This document shows, in pieces, positions 29,872 through 38,400 of a stretch of DNA of 38,949 nucleotides. The stretch's first letter is position 1. Each line of letters starts with the position of its first letter. Both the position numbers and the translations under genes were made by a program. Source of the DNA: Streptomyces sp. MUM 178J (lineage in GTDB: Bacteria; Actinomycetota; Actinomycetes; Streptomycetales; Streptomycetaceae). The DNA is taken from positions 1 through 38,949 of the forward strand of contig NZ_JADWYQ010000055.1 of the NCBI RefSeq assembly GCF_022414575.1. Reading direction: 5' to 3'. The notes under the pieces are model-generated. The model was not told where the DNA came from. It saw nothing but the letters and a program-made list of their open reading frames with translations, and ran no database searches.

Positions 29872-30528
29872 CTAGGCGGACGGGCGCAGGCCCTGGAGCA
29901 CCGCGTCTACGATCCGCTCCGCGCTGCCCTGGCCCGGTGCGGCGTCCGGGCGCAGCACGGTGCGCACCAGCATCGGCCCCACGAACAGGTCGCCGAGCAG
30001 ATCGAAGTCGATGTCGCCGCGGATCTCGCCGCCCGCGATGCCGCGGCGCAGCACCTCGTCCATCCGCTCACGGCGCGGCAGCACGACAGTGCGGTGGTAC
30101 ATGTCCCACAGCTGCGGATAGCTCTGCATCTGCGCGAACACGTTGTGCAGCAGCGCGGAGGACCGCTTGGCCAGCCCGCGCCGCCGCAGCGTCTCCACCA
30201 TCGCGACCAGATCGTCGCGTACGGACGTCCCGGGCAGCGGGGGGTCGGCGGGCTCCATGGAGCGAACGACGTCGACGAGCAGGGCCTCCTTGCCGTCCCA
30301 GCGCCGGTAGATGGTGGCCTTGCCGACGCCCGCCGTGCGCGCGACGCGCTCGATGGACAGCTCGGAGACGGGCACGCCCTCTTCGAGGAGGCGTACCACG
30401 GCGTCGACGATGGCGCGCTCCGCCGCTTCGCTGCGCGGGCGTCCGCGCCGGCCCGTGCGACGCCGTTCCACCGCGTGCTCCGGCCGCTGTGCGAGCTCCC
30501 GCTCGGGCTCCTGCTCCGTCAGGGGCAC
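29872..30528 (-). CDS. TetR/AcrR family regulator (218 aa), likely repressor of the MFS gene
   Basis: HTH near residues 35-80: AERAIVDAVVRLLEEG, LSIERVARTAGVGKATIYRRWDGKEALLVDVV. The C-terminal domain is of the TetR_C type found in drug-efflux repressors (DDLVAMVETLRRRG, IRGDIDFDLLGDLFVGPML). GTG at 30528 is the first start after an in-frame stop at 30535; the ribosome-binding site is weak. It lies downstream of and co-oriented with the MFS gene, separated by 352 bp of repeat-rich DNA. A 17-bp palindrome in the MFS promoter is its probable operator. Confidence 0.88.
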   Translation of the reverse strand: MPLTEQEPERELAQRPEHAVERRRTGRRGRPRSEAAERAIVDAVVRLLEEGVPVSELSIERVARTAGVGKATIYRRWDGKEALLVDVVRSMEPADPPLPGTSVRDDLVAMVETLRRRGLAKRSSALLHNVFAQMQSYPQLWDMYHRTVVLPRRERMDEVLRRGIAGGEIRGDIDFDLLGDLFVGPMLVRTVLRPDAAPGQGSAERIVDAVLQGLRPSA

Positions 30529-30695
30529 GTCCGTTCATCCGCCTCTCGCACGATCGTCCTCGTGCCGCTCATTCTCGCCGACCTCCTCGGCCCGGCGGGG
30601 TCGGCCTCGGCTGCCCCGCGCCCGGTCTTGTCGGGCCCGAGCCGGGCCCCTCGGGCCTGGGGCCGGGTTCCCGCCCGGTCGGCCTCCTTCTCCTG

Positions 30696-30815
30696 GGGCC
30701 TGCGTCTGGCCTTCTCGGCCCGGTGGTCGGCTGCCGCTGGCCCGCACCTGGTGTCGGGCCTGCGTCTGGCCTTCTCGGCCCGGTGGTCGGCTGCCGCTGC
30801 CCCGCGCCCGGCGTC
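30696..30815. repeat. 60-bp tandem duplication between MFS and TetR genes
   Basis: Two copies start at 30696 and 30756; the first 44 bp are identical, the remaining 16 differ at four positions. The rest of 30529-30880 is Arg/Pro/Gly-codon-like low-complexity DNA with no recognised gene, though a minus-strand frame (30903-30535) stays open from inside the MFS end to seven bases before the TetR start. Confidence 0.9.
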
Positions 30816-30880
30816 GGGCCCGCCTCCGGGACGCATCCGGGCTCATCGCGCCGCACCCGGGCACCCCGGGCGCGCCCGGC

Positions 30881-32455
30881 TCAGCGGGTCGCGGCCGGTT
30901 CATGCTCGTCCTCCCGCTCCGGGCCCCCGCCCGCCCCGGCGGGCCGGGGCGGCAGGAAGCATGCCACGACGGCCGCGCCCAGCAGCGCCACGGCCGCCGA
31001 GCAGAGCGCGGTGATGTGCATGGCGTTCAGGAAGGCCGAATGCGCCTGGTCGACGAGCGCCTGACCGGCCGGGCCGAGCTTCTCCGCGACGGCGAGCGTG
31101 GCCTCGATCGACTCGCCCGCAGTGTGCCGCGTCCCGCTCGGAACCCCCTGGAGATGGCCCTCGATCTCTCGCCGGTACACGGCGGACAGCAGCGAGCCCA
31201 GGACCGCCACCCCCAGCGCGCCGCCGACCTGGCGGAAGGTGTTGTTGACCGCGGACCCGGAGCCCGCCTTCTCGCGGGGCAGCGACTGCATCACGGAGAC
31301 GGTGACCGGCGGCATGATGTGCGCCATGCCCACGCCCTGGGCGAAGAAGACCGCCTCCAGCGCCCAGACGGGGGTGTCGGCGTCGAAGAGCGCGAAGGCG
31401 GCGAGGCCCGCGGCGACCAGCAGCATGCCGGCGGTGCACACGGCTCGCGCCCCGAAGCGCTCGACGACCAGCCGGGCACGCGGTGCGAAGACCATCTGGG
31501 TGATGGCGAGCGGCAGGATCAGCAGCCCGGCCTGCAGCGCGCTGTAGCCGCGCACGCTCTGCAGATAGAAGGCGGAGAAGAACGTCACGCCCAGCAGCGC
31601 GAAGAACACCAGCGCGATCGCGGCGACGGCGGCGGAGAACTCGGGCTTCTTGAAGTACGCCATGTCGAGGGCCGGATGGTCGCTGCGCCTCTCGTGCAGA
31701 ACGAACCCGGTGAGCACGGCGAGCCCGGCGAACAGCGGCAGCAGCACGGTGGGCGCGGTGAAGTCCGCCAGCTCGCCGCCGTGGATGATCCCGTACACCA
31801 GCAGCACCAGACCGACGACGGACAGGACGACGCCGACGGGGTCGGTGCGGCCGGGGGAGGGGTCCTTTGAATCGGGCACCAGCAGCGCCATGGCGATCAG
31901 TGCGACGATCGCGATGGGGACATTGACCAGGAAGATCGAACCCCACCAGAAGTGCTCCAGGAGCAGACCGCCGGTGACCGGGCCGATGGCGATGGCGAGA
32001 CCCACGCTGCCCGCCCAGATCCCTATGGCCCTGGGCTGCTCCTCCCGCTCGAAGACGTTCATCAGGACGGCCAGGGTGGCCGGCATCACGAACGCCGCCC
32101 CGAAGCCCATCACGGCCCGGTAGGCGATCAGCTCGCCCGGCGAGCCCGAGAACGCGGCGAGCGCGGAGCCGGCGCCGAAGACCAGGACGCCGAAGAGCAG
32201 CACCTTCTTGCGTCCGATGCGGTCGCCGAGCAGTCCCGCGGTGAACAGCAGCCCGGCGAAGACCAGCGTGTACGAGTTGATCGCCCACTCCAGCTCGCTC
32301 TGGCCGGCGCCGATGCCGGTGGGCGGCGGGACCGCGATGGTCTTGACGGCGACGTTCAGGATCGAGTTGTCCAGCACCACGATCAGCAGGCTGAACATCA
32401 GGACGGTGAGGATCGCCCAGCGGCGCCGGTGTACGGCTTCGGGTACACGGGACAT
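30881..32455 (-). CDS. DHA2-type MFS drug exporter (524 aa)
   Basis: A 14-helix drug:proton antiporter of the EmrB/QacA type. Helix 1 carries [17 protein letters not shown] (motif D1), followed by [33 protein letters not shown] (motif A, here shortened to [11 protein letters not shown]), and motif C-like [23 protein letters not shown]. The C-terminus ends in a hydrophilic Gly/Glu tail. The ATG at 32455 is six bases after a -10 (TACAGT), so the transcript is likely leaderless. A TetR operator-like palindrome overlies the -35 region. The co-oriented TetR gene downstream is the presumed regulator. Confidence 0.92.
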   Translation of the reverse strand: MSRVPEAVHRRRWAILTVLMFSLLIVVLDNSILNVAVKTIAVPPPTGIGAGQSELEWAINSYTLVFAGLLFTAGLLGDRIGRKKVLLFGVLVFGAGSALAAFSGSPGELIAYRAVMGFGAAFVMPATLAVLMNVFEREEQPRAIGIWAGSVGLAIAIGPVTGGLLLEHFWWGSIFLVNVPIAIVALIAMALLVPDSKDPSPGRTDPVGVVLSVVGLVLLVYGIIHGGELADFTAPTVLLPLFAGLAVLTGFVLHERRSDHPALDMAYFKKPEFSAAVAAIALVFFALLGVTFFSAFYLQSVRGYSALQAGLLILPLAITQMVFAPRARLVVERFGARAVCTAGMLLVAAGLAAFALFDADTPVWALEAVFFAQGVGMAHIMPPVTVSVMQSLPREKAGSGSAVNNTFRQVGGALGVAVLGSLLSAVYRREIEGHLQGVPSGTRHTAGESIEATLAVAEKLGPAGQALVDQAHSAFLNAMHITALCSAAVALLGAAVVACFLPPRPAGAGGGPEREDEHEPAATR

Positions 32456-32461
32456 GGGCCC

Positions 32462-32496
32462 ACTGTAGACGATTTTCGATACGAGATCGTCTCGTA
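32462..32496 (-). promoter_or_regulatory. MFS promoter with 17-bp palindromic operator
   Basis: TACGAGA-TCG-TCTCGTA at 32480-32496 is a perfect palindrome. On the minus strand it is followed by the -10 TACAGT (32467-32462) and, six bases later, the MFS ATG. The operator covers the -35 region, so a bound repressor would block transcription. Confidence 0.7.
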
Positions 32497-32588
32497 AAAC
32501 GCCCGGGGTGGCGCCCGGTCGGACGCCCGCCCCTCCCGGCCCTCGAACGGGTGTCTGTCACGGGGGCGCGGGTCCCCTTTCCCCGCGC

Positions 32589-32601
32589 GGCACGAAGTGC
32601 C
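32589..32601. promoter_or_regulatory. 13-bp palindrome upstream of panB
   Basis: GGCAC-GAA-GTGCC is a perfect short palindrome 63 bp before the panB ATG. It could be an operator or a small RNA hairpin in the leader; no binding protein is suggested by the context. Confidence 0.3.
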
Positions 32602-32664
32602 ACCATGGATGCGGTCCGGGGACGCCGTCAGGGCGCCTCGAGATGACGAAGGAGCCGATTGGCC

Positions 32665-33540
32665 ATGACGCTTCAGGCTGCCCAGAAGCCGCCTGCGGGA
32701 CGCTCCGCCGACAGCAGCAAGGCGCTGTACGGAGGAAAGAGCAACCGCCGCATCACCGTGCACGACATCGCCGCCGCCAAGAAGCGCGGCGAGAAGTGGC
32801 CCATGCTGACCGCCTACGACGCGATGACCGCGTCCGTGTTCGACGAAGCCGGAATCCCGGTGATGCTCGTCGGCGACTCGATGGGCAACTGCCACCTGGG
32901 CTACGACACCACCGTGCCCGTCACCATGGACGAGATGACGCTGCTGTCCGCCGCCGTCGTACGCGGCACCCGGCGCGCCCTCGTCGTCGGAGACCTGCCC
33001 TTCGGCTCGTACCAGGAGGGCCCCGTCCAGGCGCTGCGCAGCGCCACGCGCCTGGTCAAGGAGGCGGGCGTGGGCGCGGTCAAGCTGGAGGGCGGCGAGC
33101 GCTCCCTGGCCCAGACCGAGCTGATCGTCCAGTCGGGCATCCCGGTCATGTCGCACCTCGGCCTGACCCCGCAGTCCGTGAACACGATGGGCTACCGGGT
33201 CCAGGGCCGCAGCGACGAGGCCGCGCACCGGCTGCTGAGCGACGCCAAGGCCGCGCAGGACGCCGGGGCGTTCGCGGTCGTGCTGGAGCTGGTGCCCGCG
33301 GAGCTCGCCGCGGAGGTCACCCGCTCGCTGCACATCCCGACCATCGGCATCGGGGCCGGTCCCGACACCGACGCACAGGTCCTGGTGTGGACCGACATGG
33401 CCGGCCTGACGGGCGGCAAGGTGCCGCGCTTCACCAAGCAGTACGCCCAGCTGCGCCAGACGCTGGGCGACGCGGCGAGGGCGTTCGCCGAGGACGTCGC
33501 CGGAGGAGCGTTCCCCCAGGAGGAGCACACCTTCCACTGA
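32665..33540 (+). CDS. panB: 3-methyl-2-oxobutanoate hydroxymethyltransferase (291 aa)
   Basis: First step of pantothenate (coenzyme A) synthesis: transfers a hydroxymethyl group from methylene-tetrahydrofolate to ketoisovalerate to give ketopantoate. A TIM barrel with the family motifs MLTAYDAMTASVFDEAGIP, VGDSMGN (Mg-binding Asp), LVVGDLPFGSYQ, KLEGGE, IPVMSHLGLTPQS, the catalytic VLELVPAELA, IPTIGIGAGPD and VLVWTDMAGL. The N-terminal 30 residues are an actinobacterial extension. The ATG at 32665 has GAAGGAG 10 nt upstream; TTG at 32659, 4 nt from that site, is the alternative. A 15-bp terminator stem follows. panC/panD are not adjacent. Confidence 0.97.
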   Translation: MTLQAAQKPPAGRSADSSKALYGGKSNRRITVHDIAAAKKRGEKWPMLTAYDAMTASVFDEAGIPVMLVGDSMGNCHLGYDTTVPVTMDEMTLLSAAVVRGTRRALVVGDLPFGSYQEGPVQALRSATRLVKEAGVGAVKLEGGERSLAQTELIVQSGIPVMSHLGLTPQSVNTMGYRVQGRSDEAAHRLLSDAKAAQDAGAFAVVLELVPAELAAEVTRSLHIPTIGIGAGPDTDAQVLVWTDMAGLTGGKVPRFTKQYAQLRQTLGDAARAFAEDVAGGAFPQEEHTFH

Positions 33541-33557
33541 GCCACTCCCGGCACCAG

Positions 33558-33596
33558 CCGACAGCCCGCCGACATCCCCCATCGGCGGGCTGTCGG
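33558..33596 (+). terminator. Strong hairpin terminator after panB
   Basis: CCGACAGCCCGCCGA (33558-33572) and TCGGCGGGCTGTCGG (33582-33596) form a perfect 15-bp stem with a nine-base loop, 17 bp after the panB stop. Confidence 0.8.
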
Positions 33597-33640
33597 TGGT
33601 CTGTAGGCGATCTGTCGGCGGCGGCTGACAGCGTGGCCGC

Positions 33641-34672
33641 ATGAAGAGAATCGACGACGACCCCCGACACGGCCCGCCGGCCGTCGAGGTGAGGGGGCTG
33701 GTCAAGCACTACGGCGAGACCAAGGCGCTGGACGGGGTGGACCTCGACGTGCGGGAAGGCACGGTCCTCGGTGTGCTGGGGCCCAACGGGGCGGGCAAGA
33801 CCACCCTCGTACGCTGTCTGTCCACCCTGGTGGAGCCCGACGCGGGGACCGCGACGGTCGCCGGGTACGACGTACTGAGCCAGCCGCGGCAGTTGCGCCG
33901 GGTCATCGGGCTGACCGGCCAGTACGCCTCGGTGGACGAGAAGCTCTCCGGCTGGGAGAACCTCTACATGATCGGCCGGCTGCTCGATCTGTCCCGCAGG
34001 GACGCGCGGCGGCGGGCCGACGAGATGCTGGAGCGGTTCTCGCTCACCGAAGCCGCCCGCCGCCCGGCGATGCAGTACTCGGGCGGCATGCGCCGCAGGC
34101 TGGATCTGGCCGCCTCGATGATCGGCCGCCCGGCGGTGCTGTATCTCGACGAGCCCACCACCGGCCTCGACCCGCGTACCCGCAACGAGGTCTGGGACGA
34201 GGTGCGGAGCATGGTCGCCGACGGTGTGACCGTGCTGCTCACCACCCAGTACATGGAGGAGGCCGAGCAACTCGCCCATGAGCTGACGGTCATCGACCGG
34301 GGCCGGGTCATCGCCGGCGGCAGGGTCGACGAGCTGAAGGCCAAGGTCGGCGGGCGCACCCTGCAGCTGCGGCCGAGCGACCCCGCGCAGCTGACCGCGA
34401 TGGCGGCGGCGATCGCCGCGGCGGGGCTGGACGGCGTCGTCGGCGCCCGTGCCGTGCCGGAGGAGGGGCAGCTCTATGTGCCGATCCTCAGCGATGAGCA
34501 ACTGACCGCGGTGGTGGGCCTGCTGGGGGCGCAGGGCTTCTCCCTCGCTCACATCGGCACACATCTGCCGAGCCTCGACGAGGTCTTCCTGGCGATCACC
34601 GGAGAGAAGAGCGCGCACGACCGGCCCGGCCGGCACGATGCGCACGAGCAGTACGAGGAGGCCGCCGTATGA
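33641..34672 (+). CDS. ABC exporter ATP-binding protein, DrrA-like (343 aa)
   Basis: The nucleotide-binding subunit of a daunorubicin-resistance-type exporter. Walker A is GPNGAGKTTLVRCL, Q-loop GLTGQYASVDEKLSG, signature YSGGMRRRLDLA, Walker B AVLYLDEPTTGLDPRTR, and the switch region TTQYMEEAEQLA (a Gln replaces the usual His, common in DrrA proteins). The C-terminal DrrA-type domain runs from about residue 230. The ATG at 33641 has no ribosome-binding site. The next gene starts four bases inside its end (ATGA), so the two subunits are coupled. The substrate is unknown. Confidence 0.93.
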   Translation: MKRIDDDPRHGPPAVEVRGLVKHYGETKALDGVDLDVREGTVLGVLGPNGAGKTTLVRCLSTLVEPDAGTATVAGYDVLSQPRQLRRVIGLTGQYASVDEKLSGWENLYMIGRLLDLSRRDARRRADEMLERFSLTEAARRPAMQYSGGMRRRLDLAASMIGRPAVLYLDEPTTGLDPRTRNEVWDEVRSMVADGVTVLLTTQYMEEAEQLAHELTVIDRGRVIAGGRVDELKAKVGGRTLQLRPSDPAQLTAMAAAIAAAGLDGVVGARAVPEEGQLYVPILSDEQLTAVVGLLGAQGFSLAHIGTHLPSLDEVFLAITGEKSAHDRPGRHDAHEQYEEAAV

Positions 34673-35481
34673 GCGCCGTCGCCGTCACCGCCGCAGAGGG
34701 CCGCATCGGGCTGCGGGCCAACCTCCGGCACATCGGGGCGCTGGTACGCCGCAACGCCCTGCAGATCAAGGCCGATCCGCAGTCCATGATCGATGCTCTG
34801 CTGATGCCGATCGTCTTCACGCTGCTGTTCGTCTATGTCTTCGGCGGATCGGTGGGCGCGTTCATAGGAGGCGGACGCGACGCATACGTCAACTATGTGA
34901 TCCCCGGGCTGATGGCCATGATGGGCCTCAACGTCGCCATGGCCGTCGGCACCGGGATGAACGAGGACTTCCGCAAGGGCGTCATGGACCGCTTCCGGAC
35001 CATGCCGATCGCCCGGTCGTCCGTGCTGATCGCCAAGATCGTGGTGGAGATGGGCCGGATGCTGGTCGCCACCGCGATCCTGCTCGGCATCGGCTTTCTG
35101 GTCGGCCTGGAGATCAAGACCTCGGTGCTCGATCTGCTCGCCGCGGTCGGACTGTCCATGCTGTTCGGCGCATCGCTGATGTGGATCTTCATCCTGCTTG
35201 GTATCGCCATGAAGACCGCACAGGCAGTGCAGGGGATTGCCATGCTCGTGCTGATGCCGTTGCAGTTCGGTTCGTCGATCTTCACCCCGACGGCGTCCAT
35301 GCCGGGCTGGCTGGAGACGTTCACCGAGTACAACCCGCTCTCCAACCTCGCGGACGCCGCCCGGAACCTGATCAACGGAGGGCCGGTGGCCGGCTCGGTG
35401 TGGATGACGCTGGGCTGGGCCGCCGCGATCACAGTGGTCACGGCGCCGCTCGCGGTCGCCCGGTTCCGCAAGAAGAGCTGA
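34669..35481 (+). CDS. ABC-2 type exporter permease, DrrB-like (270 aa)
   Basis: The membrane partner of the preceding ATPase. Six hydrophobic segments: LLMPIVFTLLFVYVFGG, YVIPGLMAMMGLNVAMAVG, MLVATAILLGIGFLVGL, LLAAVGLSMLFGASLMW, GIAMLVLMPLQFGSSIF, and the C-terminal TLGWAAAITVVTAPLAV. The segment GMNEDFRKGVMDRFRTMPIARSSVL is the conserved cytoplasmic loop of ABC-2 permeases (coupling helix). The DrrB-like motif EYNPLSNLADAARNL precedes the last helix. The start overlaps drrA-like by four bases. It is convergent with the AfsR-like gene (18-bp gap), with no visible terminator. Confidence 0.92.
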   Translation: MSAVAVTAAEGRIGLRANLRHIGALVRRNALQIKADPQSMIDALLMPIVFTLLFVYVFGGSVGAFIGGGRDAYVNYVIPGLMAMMGLNVAMAVGTGMNEDFRKGVMDRFRTMPIARSSVLIAKIVVEMGRMLVATAILLGIGFLVGLEIKTSVLDLLAAVGLSMLFGASLMWIFILLGIAMKTAQAVQGIAMLVLMPLQFGSSIFTPTASMPGWLETFTEYNPLSNLADAARNLINGGPVAGSVWMTLGWAAAITVVTAPLAVARFRKKS

Positions 35482-35499
35482 CCACCCGGCCCCAACGGC

Positions 35500-38400
35500 T
35501 CAGAGCAGGGCGGCGGCCCCCTCGACGCCGAGACCGCCGCCCTCGGCCCGCGCGGCGTCGAACGCCGCGTCCCCGAGCACGGCGCGTGCGGCCTCCTCCG
35601 CCATCCGCCGGTTCTCCCGCTCGAAGGACGTGGGGAAATGGCCGGGTGGCAGCAGGCCGTCGTGCGCGCCGATGAGCCGGGCCGCCCGCAGCGCCCGCGC
35701 CTCGCCGCCCAGCCCGGTCAGCGCACGGGCCGCGGTGAGCACCGTGGAGGCGGAGAGCTGCGGGGCGACCATCATCGACAGCGGGGTGGAGCCGAGCTCC
35801 AGCGCGCGGCGGCAGCGGGTCAGAGCCGCGTCGAAATCGCCGTCGAACACCTCCACACAGGCGAAGACTCCATGGGCCAGCCCCTCGAAAAGGGCGAGCG
35901 TCTCGGTCCGGAAGTCGTCCAGCAGCAGTCCGAGATGGCTGCGCGCCTCGGCGGTGCGACCGGTCCTGGTGAGCCGGAGGGCGAGGATCAGACGGGCGGC
36001 GAGCGGGCCCTCCCTTCCGCTCTCCGGGCCGGCGGCGATCACCTCGTGCAGGATCGTCTCGGCCTCCGCTCCGCAGCCCATCTCGTCGAGCACCCCCGCG
36101 AGCCTGGCCCGCAGCAGGGAGACCTGGCTCTGTGCGCCGAGGACGGCGGCACGGTCGATCGCCCGGCGGTAGTCGGCCGCCGCCTCCTCGTACGCGCCGC
36201 TGCGCTCATGGGCCTCGCCGCGCGCGGAGAGCGCCTCGGCGGCGCCCCAGGCGTCACCGAGCCGCTCGAAGATCTCCAGGCTGCGGTCGGCGTCGCGGCG
36301 GGCGTCTGCCGCCCAGAGAGTGCGGTTGGCCAGCGCGTTGGCCCGTACCTGGAGCACGGCCGCCAACTCCCAGTCATAGCCCGCCTCCTCCGCGGTGCGG
36401 GCGCTCGAGTCGAGGATCTCCAGCATGCGCTCGCCGTCGCCGGCGATGAGGACGGCGAAGAACCACAGCGAGGCGGGGAAACGGCACGCCTGCGGCAGAC
36501 CCGGGTGGTACGCCTCGGCCACGGCGTCCAGCCAGCGGCGACACTCCGGGGTCATCCACTCCTCCACCCCGTGGTCCATGTTGACCATGCGCACCAGCCG
36601 GATCTGCCGGCGTGCCTCCGCCAGCAGCTCCGCCCGCAGCGGCGGAGGGGCGTCCGTGCAGCGCTCAGTCAGCGGCGGGGCCGGGACGACGGGCGGCGCG
36701 AACGGGTCCGGCCCCAGAGCGGAGACGGCGTCCGTCCAGTGCCGGGCGTCGCTGCGCAGATCCCGCAGCTGCCAGTACCAGGCGAGGGACAGCACCAGGC
36801 TGAGCCCCTCGTGTTCGTCGCGGGCGGCGACCGCGTGCCGCAGCGCGGTCCGCAGATTCTCGTGCTCCAGCTGCAGCCGGTCCAGCGCGGCCCGCTGCCC
36901 GCCGCCGCGCAGGCGGGGGTCGAGGGTGCGGGCCAGCTCCCGGTAGTGCACCAGATGCCGCCGCTCTGCGGCGTGCCGCTCTCCGGCCTCGTCGAGCCGT
37001 TCGCCCGCGTACTCCGCGACGGTCTCCAACAGCCGGTACCGCATGTCTCCGTCCTCGCCGGGCGCGGCGACGACAAGCGACTTGTCGACGAGCGCCCCGA
37101 GAACCCCGGCGACGTCGGCCTCCCGCACGCCGGGGCCGCCCGGCACTGCGTGCCGCCCGGAGGGGATGAGGGCTGCCGCCCCCGCACCCCCGGCGGGCAG
37201 CTCGGGGCCGGATGACCCGTCGTACGCGCCGGAGCGGGCGCTGCCTGCCGCCGTGTCAGCGTCCGGCCCGGGGCGTCCGGCGACCACGGCCCCGGCGGGA
37301 CGGCTGTCGGAGGCCGGTCCAGCGGGTTCGGAGGTTTGGGCCGCGCCCCCTGCGTTGGTCGGCTGGGGGTGGTGGGCGGCTGGGTCGCTGGCCGGGTCGG
37401 TTGCTTTGGCGGCTTGGCTGCCGGGGGGCGGGACGGCCGGGGTCGCGTGACCGGCAGGCCCGGGGGTTCCGGCGGGCCCGTGGGCTTTGGTGGGCGGTCG
37501 GTTGCGGGGGGCGGGTCCGGCGGGGGGCGCGTCGGCGCCGCCCGTGCGGGTGCGGGTCGGGCCACCGGCGGATTCGGCGGTCTCGGCAGACCGGCTGCCG
37601 TCCACTGATCCGGCCAGATCCGCGGTGCCGCCTGCGCGGGCGCGGGTCGGGCCGTCGGCGGGTCGGCTGCCGGTGCCCGGTCCGGCTGCGTCGGAGGGGT
37701 CGGCCGGGGTCGTGTCGGCCGGGCGGGCGTAGCCGGCGGTCGGCTCGGCGGCCCGGCCGCCGGAGGGCGGTTCGGCCGGGGGCGCGTCATCGGCAGGCCC
37801 GGGGGCTTCGGTGGGCGGCCCGTCGTCGTAGGTCGCGTCCCGGCAGACCGATTCCGCTGCGGCGAGGTCGCAGCCGCCGGCGAAGACCGACAGGCGGCGC
37901 AGCACCGCGCGTTCCGGGGCGTCGAGGAGGTCCCAGGACCAGTCGACGACCGCGCGGAGCGTCTGCTGACGCGGCAGCACCGTGCGCGCGCCGCTCGTCA
38001 GCAGGCGGAACCGGTCGTCGAGGCGGTCGGCTATCTGGCGGGCCGTGAGCATCCGCAGCCGCGCCGCGGCGAGTTCGATCGCCAGGGGCAGCCCGTCGAG
38101 GCGGCGGCAGATCTCGGCGGCGGCCGCCGCGGTCGCCTCGTCCGCGTCGACGCGGAACCCGGGCCGCGCGGCCGCGCCGCGTTCCGCGAGCAGCCGCAGC
38201 GCCATCGGGTCGGGCAGCGGGTCCACCGGGCGCACCAACTCGCCCGGCACGCCGAGCGGTTCGCGGCTGGTCGCCAGGACCGTGAGCCCCGGGCAGCGCT
38301 GCAGCAGCCGCTCGGCGAGCGAGGCGGCCGCGTCGACGACATGCTCGCAGTTGTCGAGGAGCAGCAGCATGCGCCGCCGTGCACAGTGCTCGGCGAGCCG

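Noticed and set aside
35638..37215. Plus-strand frame of 525 codons opposite the AfsR-like gene
   Set aside because: Shadow of the real minus-strand gene, whose ATPase and TPR-like patterns are clear.
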